From GCA-2720865 sp047630275 (lineage in GTDB: Bacteria; Bdellovibrionota; Bacteriovoracia; Bacteriovoracales; Bacteriovoracaceae), in NCBI GenBank assembly GCA_047630275.1, contig JBLHVN010000001.1, positions 558,001 through 622,000 of the forward strand: a DNA stretch of 64,000 nt. The letters run 5' to 3'. Both the position numbers and the translations under genes were made by a program. Under the pieces are notes generated by a model. It searched no databases. It saw nothing but the letters and a program-made list of their open reading frames with translations, and was not told where the DNA came from. Positions 17,960-26,670 of the stretch are shown here, piece by piece (the first letter of the stretch is position 1; every line of letters starts with the position of its first letter).

Positions 17960-18442
17960 ATGAAACTCAGGGATATAGAGATCTATTTAATCAGGCAGCA
18001 AGCAGACTTTTTTCAGTTTGCCATGTGCTTAACAGCCGATGAAGACCTGAGTGAAAAGATCATTATGGATTCAGAGTTTCTTCTTTTATCAGAACAAAGA
18101 GAAGAGATCTCTCATCAGCTCTGCTCTGCTCAGGATAACGCCGGAGCATTTCTTCGTTATTGCAGACGCTTTATTTTTAGTTCTCTTTTTAGAATCGCTA
18201 GAAAAAATAACCTATACCAAAAACCTTACGCTCAAAGAACTGAGGAGAGCGCTTACTGGCTCCTTCCTATGGAGCAGCGAGCGGTCCTGTGTTTAAGGCA
18301 TAAGTTAAAACTTAGTAAAGATGAGATTACTGAAATCCTAAGCTTAACTGCCACTGAGTATTTTAATCTATTAAACCTAGCAAGAGAGTCTATTTTAAAA
18401 ACAGCTGGATCGAGAGAGCATGATCTAAGGGAAACTTTTTAA
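17960..18442 (+). CDS. ECF-type sigma factor (short, divergent)
   Basis: The 160-residue protein has the two-domain build of extracytoplasmic-function sigma factors. A region-2-like part ends in 'FSSLFRIARKNNLY', comparable to region 2.4, and a region-4 helix-turn-helix reads 'LLPMEQRAVLCLRHKLKLSK', then 'DEITEILSLTATEY'. It is divergent enough that the family assignment rests on topology plus its neighbour. The next gene, starting directly after this stop, encodes a zinc anti-sigma-like membrane protein. An inverted repeat (TCCTTG/CAAGGA, 17913-17938) lies just upstream, followed by a strong AAGGAGGGG ribosome site. Confidence 0.7.
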   Translation: MKLRDIEIYLIRQQADFFQFAMCLTADEDLSEKIIMDSEFLLLSEQREEISHQLCSAQDNAGAFLRYCRRFIFSSLFRIARKNNLYQKPYAQRTEESAYWLLPMEQRAVLCLRHKLKLSKDEITEILSLTATEYFNLLNLARESILKTAGSREHDLRETF

Positions 18443-18907
18443 ATGGAAGAAGTCGATTCAGTCTACCTCTATTCAAAAGATCAAAAGCCTCTTTATGATA
18501 ATGTTTTAAAAGAACTTGAATCTAAAAGCTGTCCCCATACTCATACGGTTTATGCCTTAATGGATGTTGAAGAAGCAGATATTCCAAAGAACATGGCCGA
18601 TCATGTTTCAAGGTGTAAAGAATGCCAGAAAACGGTCTTGCTTAATCAGGCCATCATGGGACGGATTAATCAATTGCTTCCTGAATTTCAAACCTTAACG
18701 CCCCCTCATTTAGCAAAGAATTGTCAAAGTCTTCTTAAAAGAAGTGAGTTCTCTTCAAGAACAAAAGCTAAAAAGATGGGAGTAGGGGTCTTAAAAGAAA
18801 GTAAAGCCTCACTTATGGATGCCTTATCTGTTCTCTTGAGTGTAAAGATGGGTCTGACTTATCTTGCAGCGGTAATGATAACGCTTTTTCTAAACTGGAT
18901 TCTCTAG
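18443..18907 (+). CDS. Zinc-binding (ZAS-type) membrane anti-sigma factor
   Basis: The 154 residues carry the ZAS motif H54-x3-C58-x2-C61 ('HVSRCKEC') and one C-terminal transmembrane helix (about 135-153). This matches anti-sigma factors that hold an ECF sigma factor at the inner membrane until a signal releases it. The ATG follows the sigma gene's TAA without a gap, a typical coupled pair. Its tail is only one or two residues past the membrane, so sensing would have to be cytoplasmic, intramembrane or redox/zinc-based. The stop overlaps the convergent TonB-like gene by four bases (CTAG). Confidence 0.75.
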   Translation: MEEVDSVYLYSKDQKPLYDNVLKELESKSCPHTHTVYALMDVEEADIPKNMADHVSRCKECQKTVLLNQAIMGRINQLLPEFQTLTPPHLAKNCQSLLKRSEFSSRTKAKKMGVGVLKESKASLMDALSVLLSVKMGLTYLAAVMITLFLNWIL

Positions 18908-19851
18908 TTAATATTTAACTGATAATAAATGGTAAATTGACCTTTTTTTGAAAGTAAATCTTTTGGTGGATTGGGCAGTTTTCTAATATCAGTTAAAGTA
19001 TCTTCAAATAATTTATGAATATCATCACTATGAGAAGAGCGTAAGATCTTAATGCTTACAATATTTCCTTCGGCATCAAAGATTACCCGAGCCGTAAGTC
19101 TATGCAGGTCATTTTCGATGGTGGGTTTAACTGACGGGCGGCTTAATAAGACTTGCCTATAAGTTTTTAAAAAAGAGCCCACATAACTTTGGAAGGTTCT
19201 TTTTTGAAAGCTATAAAAGATCTTCTCCATTGAATTTAGTTCATCTTGAGAGACTCCTTCTGGAGGTTCAAGCTGCATATTGAAACCAGTCTTGCGAAGA
19301 ATGGTGGCGTTGTCTGGAGAGTTGGCTAACTGCTTGAGAACATCCATCTGAAGTTCTCTTCTATTTTGACGGCTAACTTCTTTGTTCGTTGTTATTTCTA
19401 AATTAGTTTTCTCTTCTTTTTCTTTTAAAGGTTTTACTGGCTGGATAATCTTGGCGGCCTCTATTTTCTCAGACTCAACTCTTAAAGAGTTTAAAGAAAT
19501 CTGTTTTTTTGCAGATTTTGTCTCTGTAGGTTTTGGTTTTGAGCTAGGCCTTACTTGGATGACTGGTTTTGTTTTTGGCCTAGGAGGTGGGGTGTTTTCA
19601 CTTTTTATAGGCAAAGAAAAATTTTTTTTCCCATTCTTGATCCCAACAGTACGGTACTTTTTAAGGTCTTCTCGAGAGATACTCTTGATTTTGATCGGTT
19701 TATTTTTCTCTATAAAGGAGGACTTTGGGGGAGAAAAGAAATTTTTAGGGAGAAATTCCAACAACTTAAGAGACAGCAAGTGAAGAATCAAACTAGCAAT
19801 AATGGGAATGATTAATTTGTTTTGATTCAATTGTGCTGGCATAAACCTCAA
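18904..19851 (-). CDS. TonB-like energy transducer
   Basis: The protein has an N-terminal inner-membrane anchor (about residues 12-33), a long K/P-rich periplasmic stretch (for example 'PPPRPKTKPVIQVRPSSKPK'), a coiled-coil segment and a C-terminal TonB-like domain ('LTARVIFDAEGNIVSIKILR', ending 'FTIYYQLNIN'). TonB transmits the proton motive force of ExbBD to outer-membrane transporters. No exbB/exbD or receptor genes are in the window, so the partner is unknown. At 315 residues it is somewhat longer than classic TonB. A TolA-like role is an alternative. Confidence 0.75.
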   Translation of the reverse strand: MRFMPAQLNQNKLIIPIIASLILHLLSLKLLEFLPKNFFSPPKSSFIEKNKPIKIKSISREDLKKYRTVGIKNGKKNFSLPIKSENTPPPRPKTKPVIQVRPSSKPKPTETKSAKKQISLNSLRVESEKIEAAKIIQPVKPLKEKEEKTNLEITTNKEVSRQNRRELQMDVLKQLANSPDNATILRKTGFNMQLEPPEGVSQDELNSMEKIFYSFQKRTFQSYVGSFLKTYRQVLLSRPSVKPTIENDLHRLTARVIFDAEGNIVSIKILRSSHSDDIHKLFEDTLTDIRKLPNPPKDLLSKKGQFTIYYQLNIN

Positions 19852-19922
19852 ATACGTCCCTGCGTCATCTACTAGGGGGTTTTTTCCTATTCTTGACTAT
19901 TATGTTGCGTCTTGTAAAGATT

Positions 19923-19950
19923 AATATAGGGGGCTTTTGTTCCCTATATT
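19923..19950. promoter_or_regulatory. Perfect inverted repeat in the intergenic region before 19983
   Basis: AATATAGGG (19923-19931) and CCCTATATT (19942-19950) flank ten bases. A TTGACT hexamer sits at 19893, so the repeat would lie around or just downstream of a transcription start. There is no U-tract, so an operator or leader hairpin is more likely than a terminator. Confidence 0.4.
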
Positions 19951-19982
19951 ACAATGATTGTGATGAGAAAAGGCTGTTAACC

Positions 19983-21416
19983 ATGAAGGTGAATCCTGTG
20001 AATTTTTTTAAAAACAAAAAGGCCTTAGCGGGCATGTTATGTGTCGGTCTCCTTGTGACTGCTTCTTTCTTTATTCAAAACTTAAGTAATCGAATCAGAC
20101 AGATTACTGTTTTAGGAGAAGGGGTACAGACTTGTTATCAAAGAATTCACCAGTCCTATACAGCAAGAGTCTTAGGGGATCTATCAGCTCCTTATTTAGA
20201 ACAAAGCTTTTTAACTTCAACAGGTGATTGCCTTGCAGATACGATGTCTTTTTATGAAGCCAATCTCGATGGTTTTTTAACTGGTGGAGTAACTCTCTTA
20301 AATGAAGTGAACTCTCTTACTGATGAATTTCACAATAAACTAGGTGGCCTTGAAGGTAATCCTGAAAATATTGTGGCTTCTGTTCTCGGAAGACGCTTTG
20401 AAAAACTTGAAACTAAAAAAGATGAATTCCTAGAAAAGCTCGAAGCGGTTAGTGGAAAAGCTATGGCGAGTTACTCGTCACTAAAGTGGTCTTTCTTCTT
20501 ATTAATTGGTCTAGTGAGTTTCTTTTTCTTAGGAGAGCTATGGAACTCTTGGAACCTTTCTCAGGCCAATAATGAATTAGAGGAACAAGCTGAAGATATG
20601 CTTCAAGATCCAGGAGTTTCGGCTCAAAATGTTGAGGCTCTTATTACTTCTGCTCTAGAACTGAATGGACTACCAAAGACGGCCCTTCTTGTTAATGGAA
20701 GTGTTCGCGTGGAAAGTGAGAGCCTACCAGCTGAAGAATTAAGAAATGATATTGCTGGAAAACCAGTTCCAGTATTAAGCCAAAATAAAGAAGCTATCAA
20801 TGCTCAGATCGACGAAATTTGGAATCAACCGGCTCAACCAGGACTCCCTAAAGGAGCTCCTCAGGTCGCTACTAATGAGCCTGAATCAGTGTCACTAGAT
20901 GATATTCTATCAAACACTCTTGAGCTCTTAAGCAGCCGTTTTGTGACTTCTGCTATTACGGTGGATATGAACATCTCTGAAGAATTAAAAGTCTATGGAG
21001 GAGAAGAAGAGATTCAACAAGTGATCTACCTTCTTTTAAACCAAAATATTAGAAGCTGCGAAGGACTAGACTCTGGAGTAGCTGGGCATCTTTCTCTCAA
21101 CGCCAAAATTCTAGGCAATAGCACATTCCTAAGTTTGTTTGACTCTGGAAATGGATTTTCAAAAGAGTTCTTAGACTTCAATAGAGGGCTAACTTCAGTT
21201 TGTCCTGAAGAGTATAAAGACCTTCTTATTGTTAAAGAATTTGCGAAGTCTCTTAAAGCAGATCTTACTTTTGAGAACCTACTTGGTAGTGATGGAAAAG
21301 TAGCTGGTGGGAAGACTCAAATCGCCTTTAGAGCACCGGGAGTTTCACTTCCAAAGAAGAGGCTTATTTCTTTAAGAAAAGGCAAGAAAAGAGACTTAGA
21401 AGCTTCTTTTTCTTAA
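19983..21416 (+). CDS. Membrane protein with a degenerate histidine-kinase-like ATPase domain
   Basis: Two transmembrane helices (about residues 12-32 and 165-187 from ATG 19983) bracket a helical sensor-like domain of about 130 residues. The cytoplasmic part ends in a region resembling GHKL ATPase: an N-box-like 'EEEIQQVIYLLLNQNIRSCEG' and a G1-like 'LFDSGNGFSKEFLDFN'. I see no DHp helix with a phospho-accepting histidine, so it is probably not a working kinase; it may be a receptor or pseudokinase. The frame stays open to a TTG at 19893, but that codon lies in a probable -35 element, so ATG 19983 is preferred. Its end overlaps the convergent ChaN-like gene by 21 bases. Confidence 0.55.
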   Translation: MKVNPVNFFKNKKALAGMLCVGLLVTASFFIQNLSNRIRQITVLGEGVQTCYQRIHQSYTARVLGDLSAPYLEQSFLTSTGDCLADTMSFYEANLDGFLTGGVTLLNEVNSLTDEFHNKLGGLEGNPENIVASVLGRRFEKLETKKDEFLEKLEAVSGKAMASYSSLKWSFFLLIGLVSFFFLGELWNSWNLSQANNELEEQAEDMLQDPGVSAQNVEALITSALELNGLPKTALLVNGSVRVESESLPAEELRNDIAGKPVPVLSQNKEAINAQIDEIWNQPAQPGLPKGAPQVATNEPESVSLDDILSNTLELLSSRFVTSAITVDMNISEELKVYGGEEEIQQVIYLLLNQNIRSCEGLDSGVAGHLSLNAKILGNSTFLSLFDSGNGFSKEFLDFNRGLTSVCPEEYKDLLIVKEFAKSLKADLTFENLLGSDGKVAGGKTQIAFRAPGVSLPKKRLISLRKGKKRDLEASFS

Positions 21417-23009
21417 GTCCTTATAAGTTTCTCCAGGCAAGATCAAATTGGTGAAAACCATAAAGTTATCTAAACTTGCCTGGCTACTAAAAAGCCTCTC
21501 TTTAATTTCTTCATATTGTAAAAGTAATTTTTTCTCATTAAAGATTCTAAGATAGAGAACTTCACCTAAGAACTTTCCTAAAAAGCGTCCCACATAAAAA
21601 AGAGTAATGCTATCGTGGCAATCTAAGAGTTTCTTTAGCGCTTCAGGATTTTCTTTCTCTTCTAAGATAGAGAGGAAGAGTTTAGCATTTTTCTTCTCAT
21701 TAGAGCCTTCTGCTGAATTATTAAAGGCCTGCTCAATATTTTCAAACATATCTGTCTTACGATAGGGGTTGATGAGCTTTGAGGAGAAGTATCCAATAAG
21801 GTTTTGCTGACAGAACCTTAAAAAGAAATTAATCCTATCATCATAGACTACACTGAGGTTTGTTTTTTGTTTTTGAACGGTTTCAAATAGATGAAGTCCG
21901 GCTAAGAAGGATAAGCGGTTCATACTGTAATTAGAGCAGTACAAGTAGTTTGTTCCGGGTAAATGAAAGCTCTTGCCGCGAGCGATCAAGGTCTTATAGA
22001 ATTCAATAAGCTCCTTGGATTCTAACTGTTCTATCTTCTCGGCGATGATGGGAATTTGGTTATGATCAACTAGGTTAAAATCTTCAAGACTCTCTTCGTC
22101 TAAATTTAAGATAAGAGACTGTGAGAGTTCTTGGCATAGGTAATGAAAATTCTCAGGAACATTAGAGTTTAAGGCCAGTGTCCCTGATCCCATAAGATAC
22201 TGATGAAGATCAAAATCAGGGTCTTCACAAAGGTTTTCAAACCAATAGACCATGCTTTCATATTTAACCCAAGGTGGAGAGGTCTGTAGGCAGAACTCCC
22301 TTTCAGTAAACTTAACCACCTCATCATCTTGTTCTTCTAGCTTCCAATAAACTTCATCTAAGTTCTGATGAATGATAGTTTGCTTTACATCAGGGAGCAG
22401 GGCCTTAACTCGTTGAGGAAGTTTATTGGGCGCGATGTGAAGTTCTCCAAAGAAGACTAATAGCTTTGACTTTGGATTTTCCTCAAGAAGCTTGGCAATC
22501 TTAAAAGCCGCATTAGCATCTCTTTCATCGAGGCTTCCTTTTGAGTTTAGGGCGAAGATTTCAACTTTTTTCTTTCTCGCCATTTCAAAGAAAGGCTTAT
22601 AAGCATGCCAAGGGAACCTCCAAGATTCGGAGTAATTGATCATCTCAAGAAACTCCATGGCCGTGATAGCCTGATCGCTAAAGAGCTCTATGGCCTCTTG
22701 CTTATCTTGTTGAACAAACTCTACTCCAAGCATGATGGATTCATTTTCAGTCATCCAGCGCATAAGCCTCGTTAGGTTTCTACTTTGCTGATCAAAGGTA
22801 TGAAAGTCCCCAAGGAAGATGAGCCTTGAGTTTTCAATGGATTTGAGAAGCTCTTCAATATTGCAATTCTCAAAGTCTCTAGAGGCCATCTTAGTTTGAT
22901 TTTTCTTAAAGCTCTCTAGTAAGGGGGATTCCTCAACTTCAAATTCAGAAGCTTTCTTCTTCATGTATTCAAATAGGCCTTTCTGAAGACCGAGGATTTC
23001 ACTCGCCAA
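21396..23009 (-). CDS. ChaN-like (haem-binding uptake/Tiki superfamily) protein
   Basis: The N-terminal half matches the ChaN/PF04187 family: 'LIFLGDFHTFDQQSRNLTRL', 'MLGVEFVQQDKQEAIE', 'NYSESWRFPWHAYKPFFEMA' and 'VFFGELHIAPNKLPQRV'. ChaN proteins are linked to haem/iron uptake, and the fold relates to TIKI/erythromycin-esterase hydrolases. The 537 residues are about twice the usual length because of a C-terminal domain of about 250 residues I do not recognise. There is no signal peptide, unlike classical lipoprotein ChaN, so a cytoplasmic role is likely. It lies 58 bases downstream of the 954-residue gene on the same strand and may share its transcript. Confidence 0.7.
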   Translation of the reverse strand: MASEILGLQKGLFEYMKKKASEFEVEESPLLESFKKNQTKMASRDFENCNIEELLKSIENSRLIFLGDFHTFDQQSRNLTRLMRWMTENESIMLGVEFVQQDKQEAIELFSDQAITAMEFLEMINYSESWRFPWHAYKPFFEMARKKKVEIFALNSKGSLDERDANAAFKIAKLLEENPKSKLLVFFGELHIAPNKLPQRVKALLPDVKQTIIHQNLDEVYWKLEEQDDEVVKFTEREFCLQTSPPWVKYESMVYWFENLCEDPDFDLHQYLMGSGTLALNSNVPENFHYLCQELSQSLILNLDEESLEDFNLVDHNQIPIIAEKIEQLESKELIEFYKTLIARGKSFHLPGTNYLYCSNYSMNRLSFLAGLHLFETVQKQKTNLSVVYDDRINFFLRFCQQNLIGYFSSKLINPYRKTDMFENIEQAFNNSAEGSNEKKNAKLFLSILEEKENPEALKKLLDCHDSITLFYVGRFLGKFLGEVLYLRIFNEKKLLLQYEEIKERLFSSQASLDNFMVFTNLILPGETYKDLRKRSF

Positions 23010-23067
23010 TTGGATTTCCTAACTATTGTTTCTCATAGTTTAACATGAAATCGAAAAAAGCTATGGA

Positions 23068-25932
23068 TTAGGAAAGGATTTGATTCTTAATAATTTGAGA
23101 AAGAAGGCTTTGAGTCTTTGTCTTTACAGCTTCAATCTCTCCACTAAGTTCTGAGTATTCACTAAGCACCTTTTTAAACTCAGCAACACGAGGAAGCTTG
23201 ATCTTTGTAAGAAGCTGGCTAATAGGTCTTCCCGTTCCTGAACTTAGGATAAACTTAGCGAACTTAAGAAGGTCTTCATCGGAATAGATCTTAACGATCA
23301 CATCATCTTCACTTAAAAGAGCGAGGAAGTGATTGCTTCCCTCAACACCGGCTTTTACTTCTGAGAGTGGAAGGTGGATGTCTTGATTAGAAGAGATATT
23401 AAAATCTAAGAAAGCATCTTCATTTTTTGGAAATAAAGAGAAGCTTTTAAGCTGAATAAGCTTTTCTATAATAAGAGGGTTTTGAAAATCAAAGATATTT
23501 CCTGAGATTTGCTTTCCTCTCATTGTGTTGATGACTTCATCTACATTGAACTTAAAATGTGACAATAGACCAGAGACATACCAAGGGTACTTATCCCCCA
23601 TGGAGAGGGCCCAAGAGTCCATATTATAAGTAAGTTTTGAGAACTCTTTAGGATCCATTGAAAGAATCTGATCCTTAGTTAACTTAAGAGGACTAAGGCA
23701 TTGCTCTAGGTTCTCTGGAGGAAGATTATTTTCTTTGAAAAATGAAGGAATCAAAAGAGACCTAAGCTTTGGCTTAAGCTTTGTTGTTCCACCAGAGAGG
23801 GATAGCTGGATTACTTGATGCCCCATTGGATGGTTAAAGTACTCTCTAAATAAATTGATATTTAAGGGAGAGGTCTTGGGAGTTAGCCCAAAGTAATGGT
23901 AGTAGGCTGTTCCATAGTTCTCAAGAGTCGCGCGGTAGGATTTAGCATCGATGATTTCAATATGGATATCAGTTGGATTGCTAAAGTTCGCCACTAGTAT
24001 ATTTCTAAACTTAAACTCTGGTTGGTATTGAAGACCTAATAAGCTCTCAGAAACGGATTGAGAATCATTACTATAAGATTCTTTCATATTTGAATGAGGC
24101 GCTATGGCCTGAATATGAAAAAAAGTATCAAAAGGGATACTCGAATTTGTAAGGCATTTAAAAAACCTTGGGTGAGTGATCTTTTCTTTATCTTTAGACA
24201 TAGAGCTCATCATCTTACCATCCATGATGGCGTCCTGATGAAACTCAAAGACCAGTCCCTCATCTAGTTCTTTTAAAAACAAAGGAGTCGTAGTTGGGGT
24301 CTTATCTTTTAAGAAGTTTGAAAACTCTTTAGAAAGGGCGTTGAACATCTTAAAATGCTTAAGCTCTCCGCTCCAAGTGAATGAGAAGCAGTGTTCTTTA
24401 TCTTCATTAACATTTAATTCTTGATCACCTAAAAATGGGTGAAGAGGGAGGGCTCCCCCTCGTTTTGTGAAAATATAAAGATGACCAGGAATTTCTCCTC
24501 GCCATTTTAAGTTTGAGAAATCAAAAGAGACTTCTAGCTTAGCTAACTTAGTTAGTTGCTTAACCCTCTCTGATTGACTAGGTACAAAGAGGTTTTGATT
24601 GGTCATCACAAAAAGAAGTCCACCAACTTCAACTTCTTCAAGCTGGTTTGTGATCTGACTAATTAATGCAAAGTGAGGGTTTCTTTTTGGCAGTTCTGGA
24701 ATATTTAGAACAACTCTCTCATAGATAAGCTCATTAGAGGCTTCCATACTTCCAAGAAATGAGGCCTGTCCATTATTCTCAATGGACTGCCTAGCATTTT
24801 TATCTTTGAAGGTTTTACAGATAAGTTGAATAGGGTTCTCTTTTCTGCTTTTTGCAACTTGAATGAGAAAGCTTAAGAAAAGTAGCTCTTGGCAGATCTT
24901 TGAGAACTTTCCTGAGAGAAACTCAGTCCCTTCAAAATCAGGACAAATGATCTTAGACCAACTTGGGTTTAAGTTATTTTCTTGAGCAAGCCTGTGGGCA
25001 AGACTAAGTGAAGAGAGCTTTTGTCCTGTGAACTTAGTATTAAGTACTTCAAGTGATCCGCTTACTTTTTTAAACTTGAAGTTACTGCCTTTATTGTCTT
25101 TATGATTGTCTATCCAATCAGGTAGGTAAACTAAGAGGCTGTTAAGAAAAAGCCCAAAGCTTAAGTGGCTAAGGCTATGGGAGTAATCTTTATCTTCATG
25201 ATTTAAGAGGCCACTGCATTTTGGGCCTTCTCTATAAGTGAAGACCTTCATGAGTTCAGTGATATTGATCTGGTCAAAAGAAGAACCAAGTTCCATTAGC
25301 TTTTCACTGAATTCCCTTCCTGGTCTGTACCAGCTATAGGGAGAACTCTGTAGAGACTCGCATCTTAATTCAGTTGAACCCCCACCTTGAAAGATCTTAA
25401 CAAGAAAGCTTGTGGGGTTTAAGAGGTTTTCTTTTGTGTAATGAATCTCTAAAGAAGAAGAGAGTGAAGTTAGGAACTTTATCTTAAGTAAGTACTTAAC
25501 AACGGCTCTAAAAGAATAATGTTTTTGAAACTCTTCGAGCTCTGCCTTGTAAGGAGAGTTTTCATTCTTAAAGTGTTGAACGAAGACTGAAACATTATCT
25601 AAAGTGAAATGAAGTTCTTTAAATTGGGCCCAGTCGATGAACTCATTATAGAGGTTGAGAAGATGGCTCTTCCCACCTTGAATCGTTTTAAGTTGTTCGC
25701 AAGCATCACTTGATAATAAAGGAATCAGATTGTTGAGCAGAATAGCCGGCTTTGAAAGTAGGCTTGATCCATTCCAACCAGGAATAAAGTGAGAACTAGG
25801 GTCAAATTGTTCTGGAGCAAAATCTTCTCTGTAAGATTTAGCCATTACTTGAGCTCTTTCGGCGGTTACCGAATGATTCAAAGGACCTGTAGACTGAAGC
25901 CATGAAGAGGCTTCAAAACTCTGCCTGCTCAA
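23068..25932 (-). CDS. Large protein resembling a decayed N6-adenine DNA methyltransferase
   Basis: The 954-residue product starts at TTG behind a GGAG site. Around residue 330, 'IICPDFEGTEFLSGKF' aligns in layout with methyltransferase motif I (DPxxGSGxFL). About 80 residues later 'YERVVLNIPELPKRNPHFAL' aligns with the catalytic motif IV (FDxVxxNPPF/Y) and is followed by 'GGLLFVMTNQNLF', as in type I/IIG enzymes. The C-terminus ('GRPISQLLTKIKLPRVAEFK', then a helix) resembles the end of a target-recognition domain. Both catalytic motifs are altered (GSG to GTE with CPDF; NPPY to NIPE), so methylation is unlikely. I infer a pseudo-enzyme or a strongly divergent nucleic-acid-binding protein. 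No restriction or specificity subunit lies nearby. Confidence 0.4.
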   Translation of the reverse strand: MSRQSFEASSWLQSTGPLNHSVTAERAQVMAKSYREDFAPEQFDPSSHFIPGWNGSSLLSKPAILLNNLIPLLSSDACEQLKTIQGGKSHLLNLYNEFIDWAQFKELHFTLDNVSVFVQHFKNENSPYKAELEEFQKHYSFRAVVKYLLKIKFLTSLSSSLEIHYTKENLLNPTSFLVKIFQGGGSTELRCESLQSSPYSWYRPGREFSEKLMELGSSFDQINITELMKVFTYREGPKCSGLLNHEDKDYSHSLSHLSFGLFLNSLLVYLPDWIDNHKDNKGSNFKFKKVSGSLEVLNTKFTGQKLSSLSLAHRLAQENNLNPSWSKIICPDFEGTEFLSGKFSKICQELLFLSFLIQVAKSRKENPIQLICKTFKDKNARQSIENNGQASFLGSMEASNELIYERVVLNIPELPKRNPHFALISQITNQLEEVEVGGLLFVMTNQNLFVPSQSERVKQLTKLAKLEVSFDFSNLKWRGEIPGHLYIFTKRGGALPLHPFLGDQELNVNEDKEHCFSFTWSGELKHFKMFNALSKEFSNFLKDKTPTTTPLFLKELDEGLVFEFHQDAIMDGKMMSSMSKDKEKITHPRFFKCLTNSSIPFDTFFHIQAIAPHSNMKESYSNDSQSVSESLLGLQYQPEFKFRNILVANFSNPTDIHIEIIDAKSYRATLENYGTAYYHYFGLTPKTSPLNINLFREYFNHPMGHQVIQLSLSGGTTKLKPKLRSLLIPSFFKENNLPPENLEQCLSPLKLTKDQILSMDPKEFSKLTYNMDSWALSMGDKYPWYVSGLLSHFKFNVDEVINTMRGKQISGNIFDFQNPLIIEKLIQLKSFSLFPKNEDAFLDFNISSNQDIHLPLSEVKAGVEGSNHFLALLSEDDVIVKIYSDEDLLKFAKFILSSGTGRPISQLLTKIKLPRVAEFKKVLSEYSELSGEIEAVKTKTQSLLSQIIKNQILS

Positions 25933-26112
25933 CGATGGACTCCAGTTAAGTGTTTAATATATTTCAACTTTTATCTCAAATTTTGTTAGTTTAGATTGAG
26001 GAGAATTTTTACCGAAAAGCCATCCATGAGTCAAAAGAACTATCTGAAAATAAAGTTACAGCTCACTTGTAAGAATACTATAACCGACTATTTTTATTAA
26101 TTGAGAAAAGAC

Positions 26113-26139
26113 TAAATAGCTGAATGCACCTACCGATAA
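26113..26139 (+). promoter_or_regulatory. Sigma-28 (FliA)-like promoter before 26192
   Basis: TAAATAGC (26113-26120), 11 bases, ACCGATAA (26132-26139). Spacing equals the FliA consensus and seven of eight -10 bases match. It lies 52 bases before the start codon. Confidence 0.65.
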
Positions 26140-26191
26140 GCTTATTAGTAAAAGCCAATAAAAGTGGCGACGCAATGCACAGGAGTTAGCA

Positions 26192-26650
26192 ATGGCGAAT
26201 AAAAAAGAACAAGGTTTTAATGATGCTGAGCTTCAAGATATCATGAGCGAGATTGAAAACCTCGAACGTGAGTATGAAGACGACGCACCAGTCTCAAAAG
26301 AAACGGAAGTTGAGGTTGTTGTTCAAGAAGATTCAGTTGAAGAAACTATTGCAGAAACAACTGAAGATAATGTTGTTAGCTTTGAACAAAAAGTAAAAAC
26401 AAAGTCACATACAAGCAGTGGTGAACAACAAGTTGAATTTCAAGGATCTGGGCAAATGAATTTTGCCATGAACTTTGAAGTAGCTGGTCAAACAGCTCAT
26501 CTTGAAATCACAGAAGCTGGTTTAGTTGTAAGTTTAGATGGCATGCACCTATCTGTTAATGAAACCGAGGGTTGCACAGTTGAGATGGAAGGGGGAGTAA
26601 AGTTCTCTGTACCAATGTCAACTAAGGCGAAAAGTTCTAAGGCAGCTTAG
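26192..26650 (+). CDS. Acidic protein of unknown function with sigma-28-like promoter
   Basis: The 152 residues have a strongly acidic, coiled-coil-like N-terminal half (E/D-rich with heptad-like 'QDIMSEIENLEREYED') and a beta-rich, less charged C-terminal half ('GQMNFAMNFEVAGQTAHLEI' and 'TVEMEGGVKFSVPM'), ending in a K/S/A tail. There is no signal peptide. I do not recognise a family. The ribosome site AGGAG is well placed. It precedes rsmD by 20 bases and could be co-transcribed from the sigma-28-like promoter, which would place rsmD and perhaps coaD partly under the same control. Confidence 0.6.
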   Translation: MANKKEQGFNDAELQDIMSEIENLEREYEDDAPVSKETEVEVVVQEDSVEETIAETTEDNVVSFEQKVKTKSHTSSGEQQVEFQGSGQMNFAMNFEVAGQTAHLEITEAGLVVSLDGMHLSVNETEGCTVEMEGGVKFSVPMSTKAKSSKAA

Positions 26651-26670
26651 AACTTTCTCTCGGAATACCT

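Noticed and set aside
19382..19815. Two plus-strand ORFs inside the TonB-like gene
   Set aside because: They overlap the K/P-rich segment antisense, have no ribosome site, and the minus-strand product shows real domain structure.
23068..25932. Active restriction-modification system
   Set aside because: Catalytic motifs are altered and no restriction subunit, specificity subunit or nuclease gene lies nearby.
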